Part shown: positions 12,867-24,194 of the stretch, one piece after another
How the letters are laid out: every line of letters starts with the position of its first letter
Numbering within the stretch: the first letter of the stretch is position 1
NCBI GenBank assembly: GCA_032622095.1
Contig: CP136065.1
Span: 20,388,134 to 20,452,133 of the forward strand
Source: Siphonodentalium dalli
Lineage: Eukaryota > Mollusca > Scaphopoda > Gadilida > Siphonodentaliidae
DNA length: 64,000 bases
Reading direction: 5' to 3'
Position numbers and translations under genes: made by a program
The notes under the pieces: generated by a model
The model's input: only the letters and a program-made list of their open reading frames with translations
What the model was told of the DNA's origin: nothing
Databases searched by the model: none

Positions 12867-13197
12867 CTAATGTGGAGAAATAGAATGAGAGACAGTCATA
12901 ATGGCAAATCTTCCTACTAAATTTAATTGAGATCTGTTGAATCTTGCCTGAGATATCTGTGAGGATGGACAAAAACAATATCTCCAGATAAACATAAGGA
13001 TGACTCTAGCATGGAAAATGCAAATGTCATTTGCCCCTCTTTCGAAAGCAGTCATGATGGCAAACCTCCACACCAAATTTCGTTCAGATCTCATGATCCA
13101 TCGACCAAGATATATGAACAGATGAACAGACAGACAGACGAACAAAGTCAATCCAGTAACCCCCCCCATATTTCTGTGAAAAGTCGGGGTATAATAA
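12867..13197 (+). mobile_element. Interspersed repeat with (GACAGA)-rich stretch and GGGGTATAATAA tail
   Basis: The right end carries a short GACAGACAGAC stretch, AGTCAATCCAGTA, an inverted C-run/G-run and the tail GGGGTATAATAA. The same order (GACGGA array, GTCAATCCAGTATAC, C-run, loop, GGGGGTATAATAA) recurs at 40020-40128, and a similar tail at 23740-23823 and its duplicate near 50400-50510. The element abuts the SRCR splice donor at 13605 through the minisatellite. The left boundary is approximate. No coding capacity was seen. Confidence 0.6.
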
Positions 13198-13605
13198 CTG
13201 TACCTGAATCCGAGGGGTATAATAACTGTACCTGAATCCGGGGGGTATAATAACTGTACCTGAATCCGAGGGCTATAATAACTGTACCTGAATCCGAGGG
13301 GTATAATAACTGTACCTGAATCCGAGGGGTATAATAACTGTACCTGAATCCGGGGGGTATAATAACTGTACCTGAATCCGAGGGGTATAATAACTGTACC
13401 TGAATCCGAGCATTAAACAAATAACAGTGGGGTATAATAACTGTACCTGAATCCGAGGGGTATAATAACTGTACCTGAATCCGAGGGGTATAATAACTGT
13501 ACCTGAATCCGAGGGGTATAATAACTGTACCTGAATCCGAGGGGTATAATAACTGTACCTGAATCCGAGCATTCTACAAATAACAGTGGGGTATAATAAC
13601 TGTAC
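13186..13605 (-). repeat. 28-bp minisatellite containing repeated 5' splice sites
   Basis: Fourteen copies of TATAATAACTGTACCTGAAT(CC) are readable on the plus strand, counting the junction with the true exon. Period is 28 bp (TATAATAACTGTACCTGAATCCGAGGGG). On the gene strand each unit reads CTCGGATTCAG|GTACAG followed by TTATTATACCCC: the last 11 bases of the SRCR exon, its GT donor, and the end of an interspersed repeat whose tail is GGGGTATAATAA. Two units (ending near 13404-13430 and 13563-13592) carry a longer stretch of exon end, about 30 nt including TTTGTAGAATGCTCGGATTC or its variant. On the gene strand the pure 28-mer has no stop codon in any frame; one longer unit introduces a TAA near 13411. 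Confidence 0.95.
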
Positions 13606-13753
13606 CTGAATCCGAGCATTCTACAAATGACAGTGGCATCAGGGTTACCAAAGTAATCATCGCACACAGTACCCCACTGTCCACGATAAAAAAGCTCAAC
13701 TCGGCCAGTGCTTATGTTGTTTCCACCCATCAACCTAACTGGGATGGGTGGTC
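13606..13753 (-). CDS. SRCR domain 2, first exon
   Basis: A 148-nt exon, phase 1 to phase 2, identical in length and phases to the SRCR exon at 35681-35828. The acceptor is CATTCTTCTTTCAG and the natural donor is TTCAG|GTACAG. It encodes [20 protein letters not shown], then [20 protein letters not shown] and VICRMLGF, a clear SRCR first half with its two expected cysteines. The sequence right after the donor has become a 14-copy minisatellite in which each unit repeats the exon end and donor (13186-13605). The matching second exon with four cysteines was not found between here and position 1. It may lie outside the window or be lost. A family A MITE begins 24 bp upstream of the acceptor, directly against the polypyrimidine tract. 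Confidence 0.94.
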
Positions 13754-13777
13754 CTGAAAGAAGAATGATATTGTGTA

Positions 13778-13938
13778 CAATAATACCCTAAATAATTGAC
13801 TCCTTAACCACAGCATAATTATGAGTAAATTTTCAGGATATAGTCGGAAATATGGCTTGTTGCCATTTATTGCAAAGCTCTCACTGAGAGCTTTGCTTTG
13901 CGATGAATGGCAACAAGCCATATTTCCGACTAAATATC
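13778..13938. mobile_element. MITE family A copy (right arm decayed)
   Basis: It starts CAATAATACCCTAAATAATT after TA and includes AGTCGGAAATATGGCTTGTT and its mirror image, forming a hairpin around AGCTCTCACTGAGAGCTTT. The right outer arm is lost. It lies immediately upstream (in gene sense) of the acceptor of SRCR domain 2. Confidence 0.8.
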
Positions 13939-13945
13939 TACGACC

Positions 13946-15825
13946 ACGCAGCATTCCCAACATGAGGTAATAAACCGTTTCCAAATATGGAGTGAATTCC
14001 TGAGTAGTTAATGTTTGTGATTAGAAATAGATATAATACAATAATTATAAATAATTATAAATAGGTATAAATACAACAAGATGTGAAGGAATATCCAGTC
14101 ATGAATATGTTTGATGAATATCGTATAAAAAGATGATGTCTCCTATATTGCGATGAGTAAAATGAATTATGGATATATCGTCTGTATTTAGTCGTCCAAC
14201 AACAGTTGAGTTTGACAATGCGTGGGAAAATTGTCAAGACCTCATTTACCTCTGATCTGTGAAGTGATCTGTTATGCCATAAACCAATGAAATCACGCAT
14301 TTCAATGAAATGGAGGGAATCCTTGCAATACAGAAACTTATTTAATATCGAGACATCTAGCGATATACATCCGATAGGAGTTTCGTCGCTTTTCAAAGAG
14401 ACTGTATATTATAGGCAGCATCATTCTATGATGAAATCATTACCGTTAGTCTTTCGCCAATAAATTCGCTTACAATTGTGCATAAATAAAACATTTTGAT
14501 TTCTGAAATAGCAAAGTATAAAGTAAGGTTTAAATTTCAGTAATAATATATGACTATTGCATTCTTTCTTTCAAAATGCAAATTCCCTAGGTATAGGGCC
14601 CTGTGAATTGGCGCTTTCATTTTAAATCAAATGTTGAATCAAAGGCAACATATTTGAAATCATTGTCAAACCTTGAATCTGATCATTGTCTCAAGTGTAT
14701 CAATTGTGAAGATAAGGAACAGTTCCAAGAACATGTAAAAAAAAACCCAGAAAAATTCATAATGATAAGATATCATGGATGAATATTGTATTATCTAACC
14801 ATATTAATGTTTTTTGTGCAATAGACCATCTGCACTAACGTGAAGGCAGTATTTAAAGCTAGAAATTGGAAAACTGTAGGCCTATATTTGCAACTGAATT
14901 TTTATGTGAATGTGATGAGTGATGGATGACTATACATAGGCCTAATGTGCTTCCAAACTTTCACATTCAGCAAGCTTTGTTAGTCTTCATGTGGTATTCA
15001 TAAATTTAATTTTGCCATATTGACCTCCTTGACCTTGACTTGAGGCAATATATGGAATGGAGCCAGAAAAAGTGTATTGACTGATTTTGTATGTAAATTC
15101 CCATCTCCTACGCAATTCCTAGAAGCCCACACTCACAGTGTGAGAGAATCCATTTAGTATAGAAAGGTTTAACCTTTTCAGTGACAAGTCCGATTTTCGT
15201 ATCAACCCATATTTCCTTGATCATTTTTCTGATTATAACATTTATTGATTATAACAATGTGATACATGTACATTGATGGAAAGAGCTCTAACACCGGCAA
15301 TGTCATATTCTAGAGTTCTTTACCATTTCCCAATTGGACAAAGGCAACGTGAGCAGCCATTTTCTATATATCCGACTAAACGGAAGACACTGGTCTCTTT
15401 TATTTCTTCTATCCACAAGATAAGTCTTTTTATTCAACAGTGAATTATGGGGGAAAAAACGTGTTTAGATAAAAATCAATATCACCCAGAAGGGGATATA
15501 GAAGAATGTACTTTCACACTTGCTCGTGCATGCAACCGACTCACTTGCGTGTACCAATACTGTTTCTGGTTTTTACTGTTGAAGAAGGACAAAGTGAAAG
15601 AACCCATTTTGATATTCACTGATAACAATTAAAATTTATTTTGTGTTGAAATTTGACAATATTTATGGGGAGAAATAAAGGGAAGAATACCGAAACTATA
15701 TTTTTATATTCTGCGGATGGTGAAGTAGCATCGATCAGCTGATGGCTTAAAAAATGATGCATCGATTGTGAGATCATTTAGCGTCGTAAATGGTGAATTT
15801 CTTTGGAAATGCGTATAATAAAAAG
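13946..15825. other. Unassigned intronic stretch
   Basis: AT-rich intron. Near 14596 a short string TAGGGCCCTGTGAATTGGCG resembles the terminus seen at about 16733 (TAGGGCCCTGCTAATCGGGG), possibly a second trace of the hAT-like element. Nothing else recognised; the 113-codon minus frame at 14055-14396 is not assigned. Confidence 0.4.
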
Positions 15826-15945
15826 AATATCTATAGAGTTTTTTGAGTGGATACCGAAAAATATGACCGCTATAAACATTTGTCTCGCTCACTCATGACA
15901 TATTTTTCGGTATCCACTTAAAAACACTAGATATCCTCTATATAT
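15826..15945. repeat. Small foldback
   Basis: AGTGGATACCGAAAAATATG (about 15844) and its complement CATATTTTTCGGTATCCACT (about 15899) lie within longer imperfect arms (GAATATCTATAGAGTTTTTT... on the left, AAAACACTAGATATCC on the right) around a loop of about 35 bases. Typical MITE-like structure. Confidence 0.75.
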
Positions 15946-16543
15946 TATTCACTTTCATTATACAATAATGCCTTGTCATTATCTGCTCTGTGGTTTAGGA
16001 ACAACTTGCTTCAATGAACATGCGCTGTAGATGTAAATATTACTACAATTTTGTGAGAATAAAAATGTAGCATTACTTCAGCGAAACAGCTGTCCTTTTT
16101 TCGGAGCATCACACTCAGATTAATACTTCAGATTCTCAATGGATTTAGAGCCCTGTACCGGGTATGGTTCGCACTGGGTGCACTGCGGTTTTGACTAGTC
16201 AAATATGATAGAAAATCTGAGTCACAAAGTCATGTTAAACAATAATATGGGAGAAACTTGCCATTATATGTCAGGGTAATAAAGAAAATTCAGGTGGATG
16301 GGGGAGAGGGGGGGGGTGGTAATGAAGATAAATAATAAAAAAATCCAAACTGTAATGCCTCTGCTACAGAAAATACATGCTTTCTCATCTCAATCAAAAT
16401 TTTTCTGAGTCACAGTTATATTGATAGATAAAATGAGAATATCTGGCAACTAAACGATGCGCAGGGGGAGATAAACTATTGCGCCATAATGCCCCCCCCC
16501 CAAAAAACCCAAACCATGTTACTGTTATATTAACTGAACTTAC

Positions 16544-16609
16544 CAGCAGAGGTGCTCATTGTAGATTGAGTGGTCAGGTAGAATGGTGTTGGAGTAATGT
16601 TCCTCAGAT
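16544..16609 (-). CDS. Ser/Thr-rich linker exon before SRCR domain 2
   Basis: A 66-nt phase 1-1 exon with acceptor ATATATTTCAG and donor GCTG|GTAAGT (near-consensus). It encodes LRNITPTPFYLTTQSTMSTS plus split codons, including one N-glycosylation sequon (NIT). It joins the 21945-21998 linker (codon AAT) on one side and SRCR domain 2 (codon GGA) on the other without stops. It is similar in composition but not in sequence to the other two linkers. The call depends on splice sites, phase symmetry and position. Confidence 0.7.
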
Positions 16610-16732
16610 CTGAAATATATAGTCATTGCTATAAACAAAGAGATTGACCAATCAGTTCAAATGGAAACATTCCTGAATACTATTGATATCAGGCCTGAGA
16701 ATAAGATGCCGGTCATTTGCAGAATGACGTAG

Positions 16733-17366
16733 GGCCCTGCTAATCGGGGATTTCATTTCGAATCGAATCTCGAATCGAATCACAAGAATGATTTGCGAAT
16801 CGAATCGAATCTCGAATCGAATCTACAACTTTCGTGGACATCGAAATTTAGCATGATTTTAAAGACGAAAAGTTGAACGAACACCATTAAATTCATGTAT
16901 ATCATAAACAACTCGACGTGTGTATTATTTTCATTTCTTCTGCGTAAGAAATTAAGAATATTTTAGTCATTTACATAGCTCGGGTTCACACATCGGCAGT
17001 AACCATATGGCAAAATAGTCATACTTTTCGATAAAAAAAACAACAATGTTACGATATGTCGCGAGCTATCGATTGTACCCCAGTGTTGATTTATGAGGCG
17101 CAACCCATCCAGGAAATTCCCAGCTGATGTGCTGTGCATGGCATCAGATTCGTTGTGTCCGTGGTGGTGAACATGACCTTACTGAAATCCAACCCATATT
17201 TAACAAACTGAGCTCTGATCAGTTTCTCTGTAGCATTTGCCGTGTGATCGGCTTCATTGTCTCTAAATTGATCACGGACAAACATCTTGTGACAAACTTC
17301 CATGAAAAAATTAGCAGATTTGGACACAAGTCCAAATTTTATGAATAAATTATACTCACCTGACAT
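16733..17366 (-). pseudogene. hAT-type transposon remnant with transposase fragment
   Basis: At 16733 the terminus-like TAGGGCCCTGCTAATCGGGG is followed by an array of CGAATCGAATCT-like units (16757-16822), as in many hAT ends. The minus-strand frame 17366-17091 encodes HTANATEKLIRAQFVKYGLD, then FSKVMFTTTDTTNLMPCTAH and QLGISWMGCA. This fits the hAT pattern 'HTg.ni...l...YgI..Kv...TTDna.N' followed by 'C.AH.L'. Only about 90 residues remain and the ends are lost, so it is a dead fragment. Assignment to hAT is by motif memory, not alignment. Confidence 0.5.
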
Positions 17367-18042
17367 AATTCATACAGAATTAGATTTATCTTAACCTCCG
17401 CAAACCGCCACTCAAAAACCGGAAACATGAAACGTTTCGTTTCGTTTGTTCCGTTTCCCAGTTAAAGTTTTTAGTTATTCAGAGCATGCGCATTGCGCAT
17501 ACCTGTATACTCAGTTTGATCCCATGGCGCCACAATCAGCCATGGGACAACTGTATCTGATGGGAGGAGGGCGGGAATGAATTATGTCAGGTGATTTTGA
17601 TTGATTACTCCCAATGAGTTAAAAAGATGCCAAAATGTTTTGATAAGACTATCATCAGTTGCAGGTTGCTGACTATATGCCATGCTAAGCGCATGTCACA
17701 TTACGTTTCGACTCGTTACCTGCAAGACGTTGTACTAAGCCAGCTAGAGTCCGGGCATCGCCCGTGATATTATCTAAAATACCGACAGAACATAGCTTCC
17801 AGGGGGATGAGATTGGACCCATACCATGGAAGTTCATCACTAAGCGTATAATTTGGATTTGTTAATGGTGTCAGCCACCATACTGATCCGTTATATACAA
17901 TCAACAACCAGTTGTTCTTATCTATAGTACAAGTGTAATACTTCACATATAATATATATAGGTATGGCAAAAAGGTAATATATATAATTACCAAAAGATG
18001 ATATATTTAAAGAGAATTTATCAAGGGTAATTATAAATATAA
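17367..18042. other. Unassigned intronic stretch
   Basis: AT-rich; no recognisable gene or repeat end. Confidence 0.45.
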
Positions 18043-18063
18043 TCTATATATATAAAACCCGTC

Positions 18064-18103
<40 letters not shown>

Positions 18104-19296
18104 CTGTGTATAACTCGGTCACGCTTTTGGCGCGATTATAACTTTTCAACCATGCGTCCAATGTGGCCCAGATTTGTACCACGACCTACAATCTGTCGTA
18201 AAAGGTGACTCACCAAATTTCACGCCGATTGGTCAAAGCAAACCTGAAATCTGACATGGTCCCCAAATGCAGTATTTGCACTCAAGTAGATACCATTTCC
18301 ATGACGTTTGTCGAAATGACGTCATGTGACGTCGTACGCAAACCCAAACTTGCGTTGCTGTTGTATTGACCAAATTTCCATGCGCTCTACCAAATCATTG
18401 TTGAAAATGGGCGCTATAATTTAATTGTCAGATCAGGTTGATTGTGAATATAATTAATGCATGTTGCTTTTGTCGTGGAAGTGCATGCGGTGTAGAGTCG
18501 AGACTAGAACGTTCTATACCATCGTTCGAAATGGGTGCTAAATGGTCTTATAATATGCCACTTCAGTGTGGATATAAGTAATGGATTGTGCCTTTGTTAT
18601 GAAAGTTGTGCATTGTGTATGGAATCGAAGGAGTGCATATACGGAAAACGGCAAATTGATCAATAACGTTTTATACAATATAAAAATGTTGGCGAAGTGC
18701 ACAAATTGGCCGCAGTGCAAGGGCCTGTGGCCCTAGGCCTATATACGCTGCTGAATAAAAGCTCCCGAAGGTAGCCTGCGCGAAGCGCACAGTGGGGCTG
18801 CAGACCACTCGCCGAATTAAGTCTCTGTTTCAGTCACTGTAATATATATAATAGTAATAAAGTAATATAGTTGATTTTGTAGCATTCCATATGTGCATGC
18901 AATTGCATATATATGGGTGGTAGTAGAAACTACAGTTTGTCAGTGAAAAACAATGTTCCCGAGCCATAGGCTCAAAGCGCACAAAGGGGCCGCTGAATAA
19001 ATGCTCCCAAATGGAGTCTGTTTCAGTTAGTAAATACAGTAATAAAGTAACATGTTGATTTTGTTGCGTTCCAAATGTGCATGCATATATATGTAGGGTA
19101 CGGTGGGGTACAACATGTGCATGCATATATGTGGGGTAGGGTGAGGTACAAAATATAGTTTTAGTTCAATAAAGTGTTCCCACGCGACCAATTCATTGCT
19201 AATATAGAAATTATATATAAAGTGCTCATAAACGCGGAGACCAGAAAGTAACAAAGCACAATTACATACCCGTCAGTTTGACGGGCAATCCCCTAG
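18043..19296 (+). mobile_element. Non-autonomous Helitron, 1.25 kb
   Basis: It begins TCTATATATATAAAACCCGT after an A and ends with hairpin CCCGTCA-GTT-TGACGGG (19269-19285), seven bases, then CTAG (19293-19296) followed by T. Near the 5' end is a (GT)n microsatellite (18068-18100). Inside is a tandem duplication with a period of about 245 bp (GCTGAATAAAAGCTCCC near 18750; GCTGAATAAATGCTCCC near 18993). No Rep or helicase coding sequence. All canonical Helitron end features are present. Confidence 0.9.
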
Positions 19297-21831
19297 TGTA
19301 TATATAATTAGCAAAATGTGGTCAAGTTACCATACACGTAAGTAAGTAATTGTCAGATATATACACGTAAGTAGTATTTACAATACCACTTAAAATCCAA
19401 TTAAAAGTAAAAACCGTGGTATAAATTAAACATTAGGTTACCTGTTATCAGAAAATAATCACATGTGGTGACTTCCATGCAGTATACATGGTCGTGTAGT
19501 CCATAAGAATGATTTTAGAACACATATCTCCTATGCGTGACGGAGCCCAAATTAAACAGCCTACCTGGGGCTTGTTCCCGCTGGTCTGAAGTGCAGACGT
19601 TATAAAAAACTTCATGACTCACGAGCTCCGGTGTAACGTATATTCGTTCGTGACGTCACAAGCCAGGTGCGTGTAAGGTCATTTAAAGGGAAGCATATCG
19701 AATGCGCGTTGTTCATAATTATATGTTCCATGCTTATATCTGTCGGTTGAAAGTATTAAAAATTAAATTAGTTTTTACACGAACAACTGTACTGTTGGAG
19801 TGTGGATATCCATATATTTACCAAGATGGGTTATGGCGAATGGTCCCGAGTTCCGGCCATTATTTGACATTAGCGTGAGCTCATAATCCAAACATGCACA
19901 GTTATTATAACATTTGGGTTATTAAAATGACATATATATATATTTGTAAACACTGTAACTCGTAGCTTGTTCATTTATTTGGTCTTCAATCAGACGGCAG
20001 TCTTAGGTGCGTAATTACATGATTAATAATCTGGATACCATCAACACAATTAATGCACCCACGGAAATGATTGACTTGCGTAACATACTTAGCTTTAGAT
20101 TGCTTTGTGATTTAATAATGTGCAAGGAAATGGCTACTTTTCAGTGACAAATTTTATCGCACAACGGGACGAACCATGGTCTTCCCGTCGAGTTATATGT
20201 TTCCACAATACAGACTCATTATATCCCCCTGGCGAAAACACTGGACATCATCACTATTATATAATCGCAGTGGCGAGTGGTGATGTTAAAAGCACAGCAT
20301 CGACAGAGCATGCATGTTGATAGAAAATTTTTATGGTAGCATGTCAACAATTGAAATTAAGGCTTGTATATGGTGTAATTTGGGCCGAGCTAAGGTTTAT
20401 ATATAATAATGTATATATTAGAGTTGTGAATTGAATTGAAGAGTTTTTAAAATAACATTGTCGTAGTGGACGTTTTATGACCAGGATATTCAATTGACCT
20501 CATCGCTAGAGTGCTAATTTTATAGGCCATTAACCATGCAGACACAGCAAATTTTCATCGGTGGCAGTCGGCAAGATTTTTTTTGGGGAGGGGAAGCAAT
20601 ATTCCGAAATATATATATATACCCTATTGCCCTAATATATACACGATTCATAAATATGAAAATGAACCTATCATATCAAATTGCTAATGAATGGCTTGAT
20701 TATAATTTATTAAATCCGACCGCAATAAACCAAATTAATTTTGTTTTACTGCGCTACTATAAATTAAAATGAAACGCTCTTTATTGCCACATGACTGAGG
20801 GCATCTGGAAATTTAAATGTTTACCAGATGATAATTGTCTAATAACTGTGAAATTCTTCGCATATATATGCAACCTTTATATGAATATATAATTGTATAA
20901 TATAACTTGGCCTTTTCCGATAAAAAAAGGGAAACACAAGCACGTGTTTATATAGATAACTGCGTTTAATTATGAGAATTGCGATATATTTCGGCGAAGT
21001 TTTGATTCACAGTGTTCTCCCATAGTGCGACAAACTTCAAAAGCCGCTATTGAATTAATGATCGATTTGCGCGTACAAACTTTATATGCTATCATTGCGT
21101 ATCTATGCATTGTCAATAAGTTACCACATAATCGATCATGTGACTAAATATGCTTCTGTTTACATGTGACAATCATGTGATCGGGCCAATGATCACGTGA
21201 CTTCGTCTACAACACAAAATCTTCAGCTGGCTTCGGATTTTTAAAAATCGTTATTGGCGGTTGAATATTAGAATATATGCATATAATGGACATTTTATAT
21301 ATATATATTATCGGTATACTGAAAGAAAATAATATATATTTTTTTCAGGATCATATTGCTTTAAATTTTTTTTTAATTAAATAAACACAAAAAAGTGAGC
21401 TCACTATGGGCCTATTTTAGAATGAAATGAGTCGAAAATGAGCCTATGTGAATATTTAGGTCCAATATGAACCTATTTCTATGAGGATTTCAGCACCAAT
21501 GTAAACTTTTTATGTATGTGTTTTCACTTTGGTTCATGCCATCCAATGGAATAATCGGTTATAAGTCCACTATGGGCTTACTCTTGAATCAAATAAGTCC
21601 AATATGAATCAATGTCAATATTTAGGTCCGATATGAACCTATCTGCATGTGGATATATTGAAGTAACATAATAGATATTATCTCTAAGAGATAGGATCTG
21701 TCTGTCATGTGTGCGAATAGCACACAGGAGCCGCAGGCTGCTGACGCAAAAAGTCGCAACAGGGCCGCAGGCCCCTCCGGTGCTAAATAAATCATCAGCG
21801 CCCCTGCCATTTTCCACAATCAAAGGACTGC
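19297..21831. other. Unassigned intronic stretch
   Basis: About 2.5 kb of AT-rich DNA. A diverged repeat at about 21410-21660 has TATGGGCCTATTTTAGAATG and related strings (AATATTTAGGTCCRATATGAACCTAT twice). No gene recognised. Confidence 0.45.
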
Positions 21832-21944
21832 AATACAAGGTCTAGGTCACTCAGATATAAACAAATCTCTTACAACTTTATATTGAGTTCTCTTGGTCAT
21901 TTTCATGAGCAACCATGATAAAAAGTCTCACATAAATTGCTTAC

Positions 21945-21998
21945 TTGGCGTTGTTGTGAAAGGTGGATATCTGGTGGGTGTCACTGGTGAAGTAGGAC
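21945..21998 (-). CDS. Thr/Pro-rich linker exon (duplicated copy 2)
   Basis: A 54-nt phase 1-1 exon with acceptor TTCTATTTTAG and donor CCAA|GTAAGC. It encodes PTSPVTPTRYPPFTTTP plus split codons and follows SRCR domain 1 in the transcript, giving 'STA-G-PTSP' at the junction. It is the paralogue of the exon at 48802-48855, embedded in matching intron sequence on both sides, so the exon was copied by segmental duplication. Conservation of both splice sites, the frame and the -TTTP end in both copies suggests both are used. The likely role is an extended glycosylated spacer. Confidence 0.78.
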
Positions 21999-22423
21999 CT
22001 AAAATAGAACCAAAGAAGAAACGAAGAATTAGCTGAGGAATGCATCATTCCACAGCCAGTCTTAGGGGGCGGAGCATAGCTGTTGCTAGGATACAATCGT
22101 CTGCTCATATACATTAAATTGTTTACAGCCTGTGCTTATACTGGTTTTGACAATCAAAAATCTTGTTCTCATCTTAATTAAAGACAGTGCATCTTTTCAT
22201 AACAAGTTTTATATACATGTATTGTCTGGGGTATAAAATAACACATATGAATCAAAGACACCTGTCCGTAAATGGTTCTATCAATTAATTATGCTTTTTT
22301 ATTTCAATTTCTCAGGTATTATACATTCAACCTTATGGGACAGTTTTACATACTATTTTTAGAACAGACAATCATGAAATTTTAGGCGAACTCACGGAAA
22401 CAATCGGAGCATAGGAAAGTGGA

Positions 22424-22559
22424 GAACTATGGCTTGTTGCCATTCATCGAAAAGTTCTTCCGTTGAATGGCAACAAGCCATAGTTCTGACTAAATCCTGA
22501 AATATTACCCATAATTCTGCTGCACGTGGTTAAAAACTTGATTATTCAGGGCCTTACTG
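22424..22559. mobile_element. MITE family A copy
   Basis: It contains ACTATGGCTTGTTGCCATTC and its mirror, then CTGAAATATTACCCATAATT and the terminus GGGCCTTACTG followed by TA. The left outer arm is missing. Its duplicate at 49222-49311 has lost the central hairpin. Confidence 0.8.
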
Positions 22560-23059
22560 TACGTTACAGGAATAAACCACTTTATTATGCTTTTATAGAC
22601 AAATAATATACCAAATCTTCAGTGTTTTATTCACAGAAAAGGGTATTTGATCTCTTGAAATCGGGTTTTATAAATATATTAAGTTGCAATTGTGACCAGA
22701 AAGAGATACGCCATCTTTAATGTATGTAAATTAGCAAATATATACAATAAACAACACTGTTATTATATGCATGGACAAATTCCCAACATCTTTTACATTT
22801 ACGAACTGTGAGTGCCAGAAAATATAAATGTGCAACATTTTACAAATCTGTCTATAATTCCATGGTATGCTATGAGGATGAAGTTACACAACCAGGTAAA
22901 CAAATATTTAAGGCTGGCAGGAATGTTATTTGTATGTTAAAAATTCTTAGAATTGAGATGGGACACGTGTATAACAAGAAAGTGGTGTGTTGGTGCGGTA
23001 TTTTATCGGGTTATCCATATTTGCGGAATTCCCATGGCAATAAATTCAACTAGAGGTGA

Positions 23060-23823
23060 CTGTCCCAATGGGACTAAGGATACCCCCTGTGATTTAAAAA
23101 CACTAAGATGTTTCATGTCAGTAAACATTTAGTTACAATTATAAAAAACAGATTCCCATTGTAAGTGCACAACACCTAATACTAATATCCTAAACCTATT
23201 GACCGAAAAATGTAGGTATAAAAATAGCTCGGACAAAATTATGCATGTTGCAAATGTTCTAAGTTGAAAAAGGGGAATAACTTTCCAAAAAAAGTCAGAC
23301 AGACCTCATAATTGCAGGTGCACACGTTTCCATGGTACTAAATATATGTGTCAAGTTTCAAAAACAATGACCTAAAATGTAGGAATAAAAGCTTGGACAA
23401 AATAATGCATCTTGCTAAACATTTTCTAAGTAAATAAAGGGGGATAACTCCACCAAAAAAGTCCGACAGATGTCATAATCGCAGGTGCACAGGTTCCCAT
23501 GGTACTAACTATCAATGTAAGTTTTAAAAAGAAATTAACCTAAAAATGTGGGAATAAAAGCTCGGACTATACATTTCGTAAAAAAATTCTTAAGTCGAAA
23601 AGGGGGTAACTCCACCAAAAAAGTCTGACAGACATGTCATAATCGCAGGTGCAGAGGTTCCCATGGTGGTTGATGTCTACAACAAGTTTCATGGAAAATG
23701 ATACAAAAAATGACTGAGAAAAACTCCGGACAAGTTTGTGTCCACGGATGGATGACGGATGGATGACGGATGGACAAGCTGATTCTAGTATACCACCCCC
23801 ACAACTTTGTTGCAGGGGGTATA
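23060..23823 (+). mobile_element. Interspersed repeat with GGATGACGGATGG array and GGGGGTATAA tail
   Basis: Ends with CACGGATGGATGACGGATGG units, CTAGTATACCACCCCC, a loop and GCAGGGGGTATAA. The last parts pair as a hairpin (TATACC-CCCCC with GGGGGTATA). The body has about three diverged repeats containing 'GTGCACAGGTTCCCATGGT'-like text. Same tail type as at 13197 and 40128. Left boundary approximate. Confidence 0.55.
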
Positions 23824-24194
23824 ACAAACATCTTATTGAACTTATTATCTGAATATTTCCTAAGGGAAAACAAGTTGTCAATGAGTATTTAGCAAAAAAA
23901 GGGCTAAACAAGATTTGCTCATCAAAGATGGCTTAATCGAGTTTTTTTGCCCATAAACGTGCATCTGTCTGACCGAGAATCACTAAAATAGACAATACTA
24001 TTAAAGAACCATAACTCAGAACTAAGGGCCATAAACTCAGGTAAAAATAAGACTGCTGACTGCTGCCAGCTGCCATGTTTTTCATCGAAAAATGTTCAGA
24101 TTCGATAGCTCGCATCTACAGGCGATCCTAAAAGACCCTGTAAAGTTTAAAACAAAAATTCCAATAAATGTGGGCTGCAAGGTGTGTTGAAGGA

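Noticed and set aside
13186-13605. Looks like a CRISPR array (28-bp units)
   Set aside because: Units are directly adjacent with no spacers, the setting is an animal gene, and the unit derives from an exon/intron junction.
13148-13733. Long minus-strand frames through the minisatellite (up to 106 codons)
   Set aside because: Only the part 13606-13753 is SRCR; the rest is repeat translated in rotating frames because the 28-mer lacks stops.
14055-14396. 113-codon minus-strand frame in intron
   Set aside because: Composition is AT-driven (Ile, Tyr, Ser, Arg), no domain, no splice evidence.
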